64,000 nt of DNA from Massilia sp. MS-15. Its GTDB lineage: Bacteria > Pseudomonadota > Gammaproteobacteria > Burkholderiales > Burkholderiaceae_D. Made by a program: the position numbers and the translations under genes. Of this stretch, positions 24,064-32,900 are shown one piece after another. Under the pieces are notes generated by a model that worked only from the letters and a program-made list of their open reading frames with translations, did not search any database and had not been told where the DNA came from. The stretch is from NCBI RefSeq assembly GCF_020176695.1, contig NZ_JAIWIA010000007.1:62001-126000 (forward strand), read 5' to 3'. Each line of letters starts with the position of its first letter. The stretch's first letter is position 1.

Positions 24064-26016
24064 ATGGCAACTATGTCAAGATTCTTCCAGCTCGCCTGCG
24101 TTGTTGCGGCACTGACCATGCTGCACGCGCGCGGCGGGCATGCGGCTGGCCAGGCTGCGGACGAGGTTGGTTCCGCCCTGACGCTGCAGGACTACACGCT
24201 CGAACAGCTTTCCGACATCGTCGTCACCTCCATCGCGCGCCAGCCGGGACGGCTGTCCAGCGCGCCCGCTTCCGTCTACGTCATCAGCGCCGCCGACATC
24301 GCCCGTTCCGGGGCCGCCACCCTGCCCGAGGTCCTGCGCCTGGCCCCGAACCTGCAGGTGGCGCTGGCCAGCACCCAGGAATACGCGGTCAGCGCGCGCG
24401 GCTTCTCCTCGCAACTGGCCAACAAGCTGCTGGTGCTGGTCGATGGCCGCAGCGTCTACTCGCCGCTGTTTTCCGGCGTCTTCTGGGAAGCCCTGGACGT
24501 GGTGCTGGCCGACGTCGAGCGTATCGAGGTGATTGGTGGACCGGGCGGCACCATCTGGGGCACGAACGCCGTCAACGGCGTCATCAACATCATCACGCGT
24601 AGCGCCGCCGCGACCCAGGGCAGCCTGGTCGTGGCGCATGGCGGCCCGCGCTACGCGGGGGGGGCCGTGCGCCATGGAAAGCGCCTGGCCAACGGCGCCC
24701 ATGTGCGTGTATACGGCAAGCGCGACGAAGCGAGCGCCGCGCCGTTCGAGGGCATGGGCGGTCGCGGCGGCGGGGTAGGGCGGCGCCAGGCCGGCTTCCG
24801 TCTCGACTGGGAAGGAGCGGGCCAGGCCCTGCAGGTGAGCGGCGACATGCATGCCGGCGCGCTGCGCCAGAACCGTGAACCGCGCACCGCGTTTTCCGGC
24901 GCCAACCTGGTCGCACGCTTCGATACCCGGCTGGCGGGCGACACCGCACTGCGCCTGCAAGCCTGGGTCGACGAGGAGCGGCGCACGCAGCGCGGAGTCG
25001 GCCGGCACGGGCTCGACATGGCCGACCTGGAAGCGCAGCTCGCCACGCAGTTGGGACGGCATGCGCTGACCTGGGGCGGTGGCTACCGCCATGCGCGCGA
25101 CCATTTCGAGGACGGTCCGGTGCTGCAGTTCGTGCCGACCGGGCGTCGTCTGCGCTGGGCCAACCTGTTCGTCCAGGACGAAGTCGCGCTGACGCCCGCG
25201 CTGCGCGCGACAGCCGGATTGCGCCTGGAGCACAATGACTACACCGGCATGGAAACCCTGCCGAACCTGCGCCTGGCCTGGGACCATGCGCCCGGCGCCA
25301 TGCTATGGGCGGCCGCCTCGCGCACGGTACGGGCTCCGGCGCGCTTCGACCGCGACCTGCGCCTGGCCGATGTGGCCGATGCGGCCGCGCCGGCCACGCC
25401 GGGCAGCGCGCGCTACCTGGTGGCGGGCGGGCCCGACATGGCATCCGAGACGGCCCGGGTGCTGGAACTGGGCTACCGCGCCCAGCCAAGGGGCGCGCTG
25501 TCGTATGCGGCGACGCTGTTCTATAGCGACTATGCGCGCCTGCGCACGCTCGAACCCCAGCCGGGCGGCGCGGTGTTCCGCAACCTCGGCCACGGCCGGG
25601 CGCGCGGCCTGGAGCTGTGGGGCAGCTGGCAGCCGATGCGCGGCTGGCGCCTGTTCGCGGGCGCGGTGTGGCAGGACATCGCCACCGGCGTCGCGCCGTC
25701 CAGCACCGACGCCTCGGCGCGACTGGGGCTGGCGCCGAACGACCCGCGCAGCTACTGGCAGTTGCGCTCGTCGCACGAGCTGGCCGCCGGACTGGCGGCG
25801 GACCTGATGCTGCGCCGTGTCGCGCGCCTGCCGCAGCCGGCGCTGCCGGGCTATCATGAACTGGACACCCGGATCGCGTGGCAGGCGCGCCCCGGGCTCG
25901 AACTGGCCGTGAGCGGCCATAACCTGCTGCATGCCCGCCACCCCGAGTTCGGGGCGGCGGACATGCGCCAACTGGCTGAACGCAGTGTGTTCGCCAGCGT
26001 AACGCTGCGTTTTTGA
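24064..26016 (+). CDS. TonB-dependent outer membrane receptor
   Basis: 650 residues from the ATG at 24064 (a second ATG at 24073 is also possible). A Sec signal (about 1-28, ending GGHAA) precedes the plug domain (about 55-165: SVYVISAADIARSGAATLPEV, then RIEVIGGPGGTIWGTNAVNGVINIITR), and a 22-strand barrel region ends in SVTLRF with the terminal Phe. It imports a chelated metal, cofactor or similar small molecule using TonB energy. At 650 residues it is at the short end of the family. It is the first gene of a three-gene operon with a YfiR protein (6 bp gap) and a membrane hybrid kinase, so it may serve as a sensor at the outer membrane as well as a transporter. Confidence 0.85.
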   Translation: MATMSRFFQLACVVAALTMLHARGGHAAGQAADEVGSALTLQDYTLEQLSDIVVTSIARQPGRLSSAPASVYVISAADIARSGAATLPEVLRLAPNLQVALASTQEYAVSARGFSSQLANKLLVLVDGRSVYSPLFSGVFWEALDVVLADVERIEVIGGPGGTIWGTNAVNGVINIITRSAAATQGSLVVAHGGPRYAGGAVRHGKRLANGAHVRVYGKRDEASAAPFEGMGGRGGGVGRRQAGFRLDWEGAGQALQVSGDMHAGALRQNREPRTAFSGANLVARFDTRLAGDTALRLQAWVDEERRTQRGVGRHGLDMADLEAQLATQLGRHALTWGGGYRHARDHFEDGPVLQFVPTGRRLRWANLFVQDEVALTPALRATAGLRLEHNDYTGMETLPNLRLAWDHAPGAMLWAAASRTVRAPARFDRDLRLADVADAAAPATPGSARYLVAGGPDMASETARVLELGYRAQPRGALSYAATLFYSDYARLRTLEPQPGGAVFRNLGHGRARGLELWGSWQPMRGWRLFAGAVWQDIATGVAPSSTDASARLGLAPNDPRSYWQLRSSHELAAGLAADLMLRRVARLPQPALPGYHELDTRIAWQARPGLELAVSGHNLLHARHPEFGAADMRQLAERSVFASVTLRF

Positions 26017-26022
26017 AGGCCA

Positions 26023-26658
26023 ATGACAAGCATGAAGACCACCCATCCCGACCGCATGCGGCGCCGCCTGGCCCGTCGGGCCTTGACGCTGCCGCTGCCG
26101 CTTGCCCTGGTGCTGGCCACCGGCCTGGCGCTGCCCGCGCCGTCCGGGCGCGCCGCGCCGCCGGCCCTGCCGGCGGGCGGCGACAGCCTGGCGCTCGAGC
26201 GCCGGGTCAAGGCCGCGTTCCTCTATAAGTTCCTTGGCTATGCCGAGTTCCCGGCCCAGGCGTTTGCCGATCCCGCCGCGCCGCTGTCGATCGCGGTGGT
26301 CGGTTCGGAGGAAATGGCGACTGAGCTGGCGCGCATCGCCAGCGGCCGCACGGTGGGCGGGCGCCCGATCCTGGTGCGCAGCATGCGCGAGCAGGACGCG
26401 GTGCCGCCGGTGCACCTGCTGTTCGTGGCCGGCACCGATACCGAACGGGCCGGGCGCGTGCTGCGCGCGGCGGCGGCGGCCATGCTGACCGTGACCGAAT
26501 GTGACGGCGGCCTGCGCCACGGCAGCATCATCAATTTCCGCATCGTCGACGAACGGGTGCGCTTCGACGTTTCGCTCGACGCCGCCGAGAAGAAGAACGT
26601 GAAACTCAGCTCGCGCCTGCTGACGGTGGCGAACCGCGTACAGAAGGGAGGTGCATGA
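26023..26658 (+). CDS. YfiR-family periplasmic regulator
   Basis: 211 residues. A positively charged N-terminus and hydrophobic stretch (about 15-40) form an export signal. The mature part matches the YfiR/HmsC pattern: VKAAFLYKFLGYAEFP, then SIAVVGSEEMATELARI, LLFVAGT, and the closing GSIINFRIVDERVRFDVSLDAAEKKNVKLSSRLLTVA. YfiR of Pseudomonas binds the periplasmic domain of the diguanylate cyclase YfiN and holds it inactive. Here the next gene, overlapping by ATGA, encodes a CHASE-type hybrid kinase, which is the likely partner. The Cys pair that controls YfiR stability is not obvious; one Cys (VTECDGG) is seen. Confidence 0.85.
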   Translation: MTSMKTTHPDRMRRRLARRALTLPLPLALVLATGLALPAPSGRAAPPALPAGGDSLALERRVKAAFLYKFLGYAEFPAQAFADPAAPLSIAVVGSEEMATELARIASGRTVGGRPILVRSMREQDAVPPVHLLFVAGTDTERAGRVLRAAAAAMLTVTECDGGLRHGSIINFRIVDERVRFDVSLDAAEKKNVKLSSRLLTVANRVQKGGA

Positions 26659-28550
26659 TGGCCATGCACGATACCGGCTCGGTACGCAGCAAGCTGATCC
26701 TGATGGCGGTGACGACCACCATCGTGGCCCTGCTGTCGGCCGCCGCCGCCATGCTGGTGGTCGACCTGCGCACCTTCCAGAAGGTCTGGGTCGACGATCT
26801 GACCGCCCAGGCCGACATCATCGCCGACGTCGCCGCGCCGGCGGTGTCGTTCAACGACAGCGCCGCCGCGACCCGCAACCTGGCGGTGCTGCGGCTGCGC
26901 CCGCAGGTCATGGCCGGCGCCATCTATACCAACAGCGGGCAGCGCTTCGCCACCTATGCGCGGGAAGGCGGCAAGGCCGCCTTCCCGGCACGGCCGGAAG
27001 CGGCGGGCTACCGCATCGAACGGGGCGAGCTGGTGGTATTCCGCCCGATCGTCGAGAACGGCGAGCCGCTCGGCACGGTCTACCTGCGCTCGCGCTACGG
27101 GCTGCTGGACCGGGTGCTCAGCTACGGCGCCAGCCTGGGCGGGGTGATGCTGGGCGCGCTCCTGATCGCGGCGCTGCTGGCCTCGCGCCTGCAGGCCTCG
27201 ATCACGCGGCCGCTGCAGGCCGTGACCGACGTGGCGCGCCAGGTGATGCTGCAGCGCGATTTCACGCTGCGCGTGCCGGGCAAGGAAAAGGGCGAGATCG
27301 GGGTGTTGGTCGAGGCCTTCAATGACATGCTGGCCGAGATCGGGCGCCGCTCGGACGCCCTGCAGGCGGCCAACCGCACGCTGGAACGCGAGATGACGGT
27401 GCGCGAGCGCGCCGAGCAGGCCCTGATCGTGGCCGACCGCCGGAAGGACGAATTCCTCGCCACCCTGGCGCACGAACTGCGCAATCCGCTGGCGCCGATC
27501 CGCACCGGCCTGGACATCCTGCGCATCCGCAGCGGCGACGCCCAGGCCACCCAGCGCGCCACCGACATCATGGAGCGCCAGTTGCGCCAGATGGTACGCC
27601 TGGTCGACGACCTGCTGGACGTCTCGCGCATCAACACCGGCAAGTTCACCATCAAGATGGGACGCGTCGAACTGAAGGCGGTGGTGAACGACGCGCTGGA
27701 GGTGGTGCGCTCGTATATCGAACTGCATGGGCACGAGCTGGTGCTCGACCTGCCGGACCGCCCGGTGTTCCTGCATGGCGACGCCACCCGCCTGGCCCAG
27801 GTGCTGTCCAACCTGCTGAACAATGCGGCCAAGTACACCAACCGCGGCGGGCGCGTGACCCTCAGGGGCGCGGTCGAGGACCGCACCCTGGTGCTGGAGG
27901 TGGCCGATACGGGCATCGGCATCGTCCCCGACATGCTGGACTCCGTGTTCGAGATGTTCGTGCAGGTCGATTCGACGCTCGAGCGCAGCAATGCGGGGCT
28001 GGGCGTCGGCCTGTCGCTGGCGCGCAAGCTGGTGGAACTGCACGGCGGCACCATCGAGGCCCACTCCGACGGCCTGGGCCAGGGCAGCCGCTTCGTGGTG
28101 CGTCTGCCGATCGTGGTCGATCCGGAGCCGATCGCCAAGCCGACCCCGGCCGCCTTCATCAGCACCGAGAGCTACCGCATCCTGCTGGCGGACGACAACG
28201 TCGATTTCGTCAACAGCATCGGCGCGCTGCTCACGGCCATGGGCCACAGCGTGGTGATCACCCACGACGGGCCGGATGCGCTGGCCGCCGCGGCGCGCTT
28301 CTGCCCGGACTATGCCTTCCTCGACATCGGCCTGCCGCACATGTCGGGCTACGACCTGGCGCGCGGCATCCGCAAGCTGCCCTGCGGCGCGATCACGGTG
28401 CTGATCGCCGTGACCGGATGGGGACAGGAGAAGGACCGCCAGCTGGCCTTCGAGGCCGGCTTCGACCACCACATGGTCAAGCCGGTGCGCTTCGAGCAGA
28501 TCGAGGAAATCCTGGGCAACCGTAGCATCATCAAGAAGCTGCGCACCTGA
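26655..28550 (+). CDS. Membrane hybrid histidine kinase with YfiN-like periplasmic domain
   Basis: 631 residues; the ATG overlaps the yfiR stop (ATGA), with AGGGAGGTG just upstream. One TM helix (about 14-36), a periplasmic domain of about 120 residues (VAAPAVSFNDSAAATRNLAVLR, typical of the CHASE8 domain of YfiN-like proteins), a second TM (about 157-180), HAMP (about 180-235), HisKA with His near 273 (LAHELRNPLAPIRT), HATPase (about 380-490) and a receiver with Asp near 557 (AFLDIGLPHMSG). In Pseudomonas YfiN the HAMP leads into GGDEF; here the output is a kinase. The operon therefore looks like a YfiR-controlled phosphorelay coupled to a TonB receptor. Confidence 0.85.
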   Translation: MMAMHDTGSVRSKLILMAVTTTIVALLSAAAAMLVVDLRTFQKVWVDDLTAQADIIADVAAPAVSFNDSAAATRNLAVLRLRPQVMAGAIYTNSGQRFATYAREGGKAAFPARPEAAGYRIERGELVVFRPIVENGEPLGTVYLRSRYGLLDRVLSYGASLGGVMLGALLIAALLASRLQASITRPLQAVTDVARQVMLQRDFTLRVPGKEKGEIGVLVEAFNDMLAEIGRRSDALQAANRTLEREMTVRERAEQALIVADRRKDEFLATLAHELRNPLAPIRTGLDILRIRSGDAQATQRATDIMERQLRQMVRLVDDLLDVSRINTGKFTIKMGRVELKAVVNDALEVVRSYIELHGHELVLDLPDRPVFLHGDATRLAQVLSNLLNNAAKYTNRGGRVTLRGAVEDRTLVLEVADTGIGIVPDMLDSVFEMFVQVDSTLERSNAGLGVGLSLARKLVELHGGTIEAHSDGLGQGSRFVVRLPIVVDPEPIAKPTPAAFISTESYRILLADDNVDFVNSIGALLTAMGHSVVITHDGPDALAAAARFCPDYAFLDIGLPHMSGYDLARGIRKLPCGAITVLIAVTGWGQEKDRQLAFEAGFDHHMVKPVRFEQIEEILGNRSIIKKLRT

Positions 28551-28723
28551 GGCGCAGGCAGGAGCGAGGACAGCCGTACGATGCCAGCATGCCCGGGAAG
28601 GTCTGGCAAGGCTGACCCGGTTGCCACGGCCGCAGCGTGCGGGAGTGCCGGTCGCTCCTGGCTACCCGCCATCGGCCAGGAGCGGGGGGTGTATTCTGGC
28701 GGCTGTACCTGTTCGAAAGAACG

Positions 28724-29035
28724 ATGATGAAATCATGTCTTGTGCTCCTTGGCATGGCCTGCCTGGCCGGCTGCTACAGTCCCGACGATGAACGCTTCGC
28801 GGCATATCTCCATGGGCTGGCGAGGCCGGACATGCCCCTGGACGCAGTGGTGGCGGCATTGCAGTCCGAAGGGTTCATCTGCGACCCAATGCGGCCAGCG
28901 CCTTCAAGAACCTGTTCCAGGAGCAGGCAACTTCCTTTGCCCGCGGCATGCATGGAACGTGCCAATGTATTCTCGACGCCAGACCGGCTTGTCCAACGCG
29001 TCGCTATCCCGAAGATTGCCTGTACGGGACCATGA
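28724..29035 (+). CDS. Small Cys-rich lipoprotein, hypothetical
   Basis: 103 residues from the first of two adjacent ATGs at 28724; GAAAGA is just upstream. The type II signal (MMKSCLVLLGMACLAGC) ends in the lipobox LAGC, followed by YSPDDERFAAYLHGL, so Asp is not at +2 and outer membrane sorting is expected. The mature part has four further Cys (FICD, RTCS, AACM, IACT), enough for two disulphides. I do not know the family. It lies between the YfiR-kinase operon (173 bp away) and the tRNA-Arg cluster; it has its own promoter-like leader but no clear terminator. Confidence 0.65.
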   Translation: MMKSCLVLLGMACLAGCYSPDDERFAAYLHGLARPDMPLDAVVAALQSEGFICDPMRPAPSRTCSRSRQLPLPAACMERANVFSTPDRLVQRVAIPKIACTGP

Positions 29036-29183
29036 GCTGAAAGGCCGGCAGGTCTGCCATTGCGTGCCTGGAGGACGCTGCAACCGATTGGGGGCGGCCC
29101 AGACCGATCTGGAGCGCAGCCGTAGCAGGTGCCTGCCCAGCAGCGTGCGCCGTGGATGCGCAGCAGCATCGCATTCCAAAAGA

Positions 29184-29217
29184 AAAATGGCCCAGAATCG
29201 CTTCTGAGCCATTTTGA
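29184..29217 (-). terminator. Terminator of tRNA-Arg copy 1
   Basis: On the minus strand AAAATGGCTCAGAA pairs with TTCTGGGCCATTTT (one G-U pair) around a four-base loop, followed by U-rich sequence. It starts six bases after the CCA end. It differs in sequence from the terminators of copies 2 and 3. Confidence 0.8.
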
Positions 29218-29222
29218 AGAAG

Positions 29223-29299
29223 TGGCGCGGCTGGCAGGAATCGAACCCACGACCCCTTGGTTCGTAGCCAAGTACTCTATCCAGCTGAGCTACAGCCGC
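29223..29299 (-). tRNA. tRNA-Arg (anticodon ACG), copy 1
   Basis: 77 nt with encoded CCA. Acceptor arms GCGGCTG and CAGCCGC, D arm GCTCAGCTGGATAGAGT, anticodon stem CTTGG/CCAAG with loop CTACGAA (anticodon ACG), and T arm GTGGGTTCGATTCCTGC are all present. The ACG anticodon is normally edited to ICG and reads CGU, CGC and CGA. The discriminator base is G. It has its own promoter and terminator. Confidence 0.97.
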
Positions 29300-29310
29300 C
29301 CGAGGCACGC

Positions 29311-29339
29311 ATTATAGCAGCACCTCGGGAAATGGCAAA
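29311..29339 (-). promoter_or_regulatory. Promoter of tRNA-Arg copy 1
   Basis: TTTGCC (plus 29334-29339), 17 bases, TATAAT (plus 29311-29316) reading on the minus strand, 11 bases upstream of the tRNA. The GCTATAATGCGTGC context recurs in all three tRNA promoters. Confidence 0.75.
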
Positions 29340-29508
29340 ATCTTTGTGTGGATATTGATAGTGGACATGTCCGTGGCAGGCAAACGGCCTCTCGCCGCCG
29401 CAGCGAACGGCATGCCGCGCTGGGGCGCGAAGCCTGCTTTCGCTGTCGGCGCTGCATGTACCGGCAAAGGCGAGCGGGGCAGGCGGGCAGACGAAGGATG
29501 GGTAAACG

Positions 29509-29542
29509 AAAAAAGGGACCAGATTTTTCAATCTGGTCCCTC
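29509..29542 (-). terminator. Terminator of tRNA-Arg copy 2
   Basis: Minus strand: AGGGACCAGATT pairs with AATCTGGTCCCT around a short A-rich loop, followed by a run of six Us. Near-identical to the terminator of copy 3. Confidence 0.9.
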
Positions 29543-29548
29543 ATATTC

Positions 29549-29625
29549 TGGCGCGGCTGGCAGGAATCGAACCCACGACCCCTTGGTTCGTAGCCAAGTA
29601 CTCTATCCAGCTGAGCTACAGCCGC
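29549..29625 (-). tRNA. tRNA-Arg (anticodon ACG), copy 2
   Basis: Identical in sequence to copy 1 over the 77-nt mature tRNA including CCA: same cloverleaf and CTACGAA anticodon loop. Confidence 0.97.
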
Positions 29626-29636
29626 CCGATGCACGC

Positions 29637-29666
29637 ATTATAGCAGCGGTATCCCGCATTGGCAAA
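29637..29666 (-). promoter_or_regulatory. Promoter of tRNA-Arg copy 2
   Basis: TTTGCC (plus 29661-29666), 18 bases, TATAAT (plus 29637-29642) on the minus strand. Confidence 0.7.
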
Positions 29667-29772
29667 GCCTCATTGGCACCGTGCACGGCGCCGGCCGCCA
29701 TCTGGCTGGGCGGGCGCGGCGGCCCAGGGTGCCGGACCGGGCATGTCCAGGCGGAGGAGCCACGGCACAACG

Positions 29773-29805
29773 AAAAAAGGGACCAGATTGTTCAATCTGG
29801 TCCCT
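29773..29805 (-). terminator. Terminator of tRNA-Arg copy 3
   Basis: Minus strand: GGGACCAGATT pairs with AATCTGGTCCC and is followed by six Us. Confidence 0.9.
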
Positions 29806-29812
29806 CACATTC

Positions 29813-29889
29813 TGGCGCGGCTGGCAGGAATCGAACCCACGACCCCTTGGTTCGTAGCCAAGTACTCTATCCAGCTGAGCTACAGCCGC
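29813..29889 (-). tRNA. tRNA-Arg (anticodon ACG), copy 3
   Basis: Identical 77-nt tRNA with encoded CCA and anticodon ACG. It is the first of the three in the minus-strand reading direction. Confidence 0.97.
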
Positions 29890-29900
29890 CCGATGCACGC

Positions 29901-29929
29901 ATTATAGCAGCGGCTTGTTGTTTGCGGAA
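29901..29929 (-). promoter_or_regulatory. Promoter of tRNA-Arg copy 3
   Basis: TATAAT (plus 29901-29906) with a weaker TTCCGC (plus 29924-29929) 17 bases upstream on the minus strand. Confidence 0.6.
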
Positions 29930-29997
29930 GTGCCATTTTTTTCCGTACGCCAATCAGCTCTGGTAGATTAGGCGGGTTGGATCGACACTGGAGTCCT

Positions 29998-32900
29998 ATG
30001 TTTTCCCGCACGCCGCGACGCCAAGCCCTGCGCACTCTGCTGGGTGCGCTCATCCTGATCTGGATCTGCAGCGCAAGCGCGCTGGCAAGCCCGCGCAGCC
30101 TGCGCTTCGAACGCCTGTCGATCGAGCAGGGGCTGTCGCAGCAGTCGGTGCTGACCATCCTGCAAGACCGGCGCGGCTTCATGTGGTTCGGCACACAGGC
30201 CGGACTGAACCGCTACGACGGCTACCGGGTCACCGTGTTCCGCAACGATCCGGCCCGGCCCGGCAGCATCCCCGACAACTACGTGCTGGCTTCCCACGAA
30301 GATGCGCAGGGGCGGCTATGGTTCGGCACCAAGGGCGGACTGACCCGCTATGACCAGGCCAGCGGCAAGTTCATCCGGCATGTGCCGGCCGCGCGCACCG
30401 CCAACCCGGCCGTGCTCGCGATCAAGCCGGCCGCCGGCGGCGGCCTGTGGCTGGCCACCGGAGACGGCCTGCTTCACCTCGATCCGGACAGTGGACGCAT
30501 GCGCAGCTACCGCCACGATCCGGCCGACCCCGGCACCCTGCGCGACAACCGTGTCAACGCCCTGGCGCTGGACAGGCGTGGCAACCTGTGGATCGGCACC
30601 GCGGCCGGCCTCGACCGACTGGCGCCCGGCGCTTCCCGCTTCGAGCACATCGATGTCGATGGCGTCGACCTGCAGCGCAATACCGTACTGGCCTTGTCGA
30701 TGGGACCGCGCGACACCTTGTGGGTCGGCACCGCGGCCGGCCTGGAAGCATGGCGCCTGGCCGATGGCGCGCCGTTCGCCCAGCCGCAGCGGCGCCACAT
30801 CGGCGGCGAGGAAGGACTGGGCGAGCTGCGCATCAATGCCCTGTACCACGACGGCGGCGGCACGCTCTGGGTCGGCACCGACATGGGCGGCCTGAAGTGG
30901 CTCGACCCGGCCAGCGGAAGCTTCCTCAGCTACCGCAACGACCGCGCCGACCCGCACACCCTGTCCGACAACCAGGTGACCAGCATGCTGGTCGACCGTA
31001 CCGGCACCCTGTGGGTCGGCACCATGTTCGGTGGCCTCAGCCGCACCGACCTGGCCAGCGGCGGCTTCGCGCGCTACGGCGGCAACGAGGGCCTGGGGCG
31101 GGCCCGGGTACGCGCCATCGCCGAGGAACCGGGCGGCGCGCTCTGGATCGGCACCACCGGCGACGGCCTGATGCGGATGGCGCGGCCGGGCGGGCCGATC
31201 GAACGCATCGGCCGGCGCGACGCCCCGGGCGAGGTGGTCAGCGCGCTGGCCTGGCAGCACGGGCGCACCTGGATCGGCACCCCGACCGGCCTGGTCTGGC
31301 GCGACGGCGCCGGCAACTACGGCCACGTGGCCCTCGGCGCCAGCCCTGGCGCCAACTATGTGCAGGCCCTGCACGCCGGGCGCAGCGGCACGCTGTGGAT
31401 CGTCACGCGCGGCGGCCTGGCCGCGCTCGGGCCGGGCCAGGACCAGGTGCGCAGCTGGCGCCACGACCCGGCCAATCCCGCCAGCCTGGGCGAGAACTAT
31501 GGCTTCGCCGCCCTCGAAGACCACCAGGGCATCGTCTGGATCGGCACCGAGACCGGCCTGGAACGCTTCGACCCGGCCAGCGGCCGCTTCAGCCGCTACC
31601 GGCACGACCCGTCGCGGCCGGACAGCCTGCGCCACAGCCGGGTCTACTACCTGATGGAATCGGCGCGCGGCGAACTGTGGGTCGGCACGGCCGGCGGCCT
31701 GCACCGCATGCAATACGGGAAGGATGGCGCCAGCTTCCGCTTCTATCCCTTCACCGCCTCCCGGGAAGCGCTGCCGATCGGCGCGGTGCTGGAAGACGGC
31801 GGCGGCCAGATCTGGGCCAGCACCACCAACGGCATTACCCGGCTCGACCCGGCCACCGGCCTGGCCAAGAACTACACCGCCAAGGACGGCCTGGTGGACG
31901 GTTCCTATTTCGTCGGCGCCGGCCTGCGCGCCAGCGACGGCCAGTTCTATTTCGGCGGCGTGAACGGCCTCAGTGCGTTCCGGCCGGACGGGGTGCGCGA
32001 CAATCCCTACGCGCCGGAAGTCGTGATCACCGATTTCCTGGTCATGAACCGCTCGCGCGCCACGTCCGACATCGACGGCCAGGCCAGCCTGACGCTGTCG
32101 CACCGCGATTCGGTCTTCGCGCTCGAGTTCGCGGCCCTGCACTACGCTGACCCGGACGGCAACCGCTACGCTTACCAGCTCGACGGCTTCGACCGCGACT
32201 GGGTCGACACCGATGCCCGCCGCCGCTTCGCCAGCTATACCAACCTCGATCCGGGCGACTACACCTTCCGGGTACGGGCCAGCAACAAGGACGGCGTGTG
32301 GAGCGAGCACCCGGCGACGCTGAAAATCAGCATCACGCCGCCGTTCTGGAAGACCCTGTGGTTCCGTGCGCTGGCGGTGCTGGCCGTGCTGGCCCTGGCC
32401 ACGGCCGGCTACCGGCTACGGGTGCGGGCGCTGGTGGCGCAGAAGCTGCTCCTCGAGCGCGAGGTCGGCGCGCGCACCGAGGAACTGCGGCGCCAGAACG
32501 CATCGGTGGAACGGCGCAAGCGCGAAGTCGAGGAACAGAAGGAAGTGGTGGAGCAGGCGCACCGCAACATCGCCCTGCTGTCCGACATCGGGCGCGCGCT
32601 CACCGCGAAACTGGACCAGGAAGCGATCCTGCGTGCCCTGTACGAGCAGGTGCGCGCGCTGATGGACGCCGGCCTGTTCACGGTGGTGCTGCGCCAGCCG
32701 GAGCGCGCCACGCTGGACTATGCCTTCGTGGTGGTGGACGGTGTGCGCTGTCCGGGCCTGGAAGTACCGGACGATCCGCGCCGCTACCTGGCCGCCTGGG
32801 TGATCGCCCAGGCGCGCGAGGTGCACGCGGGCCAGGGCTATTCGGTGCGGGAGGCGCTGCACGCCTGCCTGCCGGAGCTGGCGGCGGACGAAGCGCTGGC

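Larger units (their letters stand above)
29505..29649 (-). repeat. 145-bp tRNA-Arg unit, copy 2
   Basis: Covers terminator, tRNA and -10 region. It differs from 29769-29913 at only two of 145 positions by direct reading (in the terminator loop and the tRNA-terminator spacer). It marks a recent tandem duplication. Confidence 0.9.
29769..29913 (-). repeat. 145-bp tRNA-Arg unit, copy 3
   Basis: Partner of 29505-29649, offset by 264 bp, 143 of 145 positions identical. Sequence outside the unit differs, so the duplicated block has sharp ends. Confidence 0.9.

Noticed and set aside
29223..29966. Short frames overlapping the tRNA genes, translating to repeats such as AAVAQLDRVLGYEPRG
   Set aside because: These are translations of tRNA sequence and its flanks, a well-known annotation artefact; the similarity between them reflects the three identical tRNAs.
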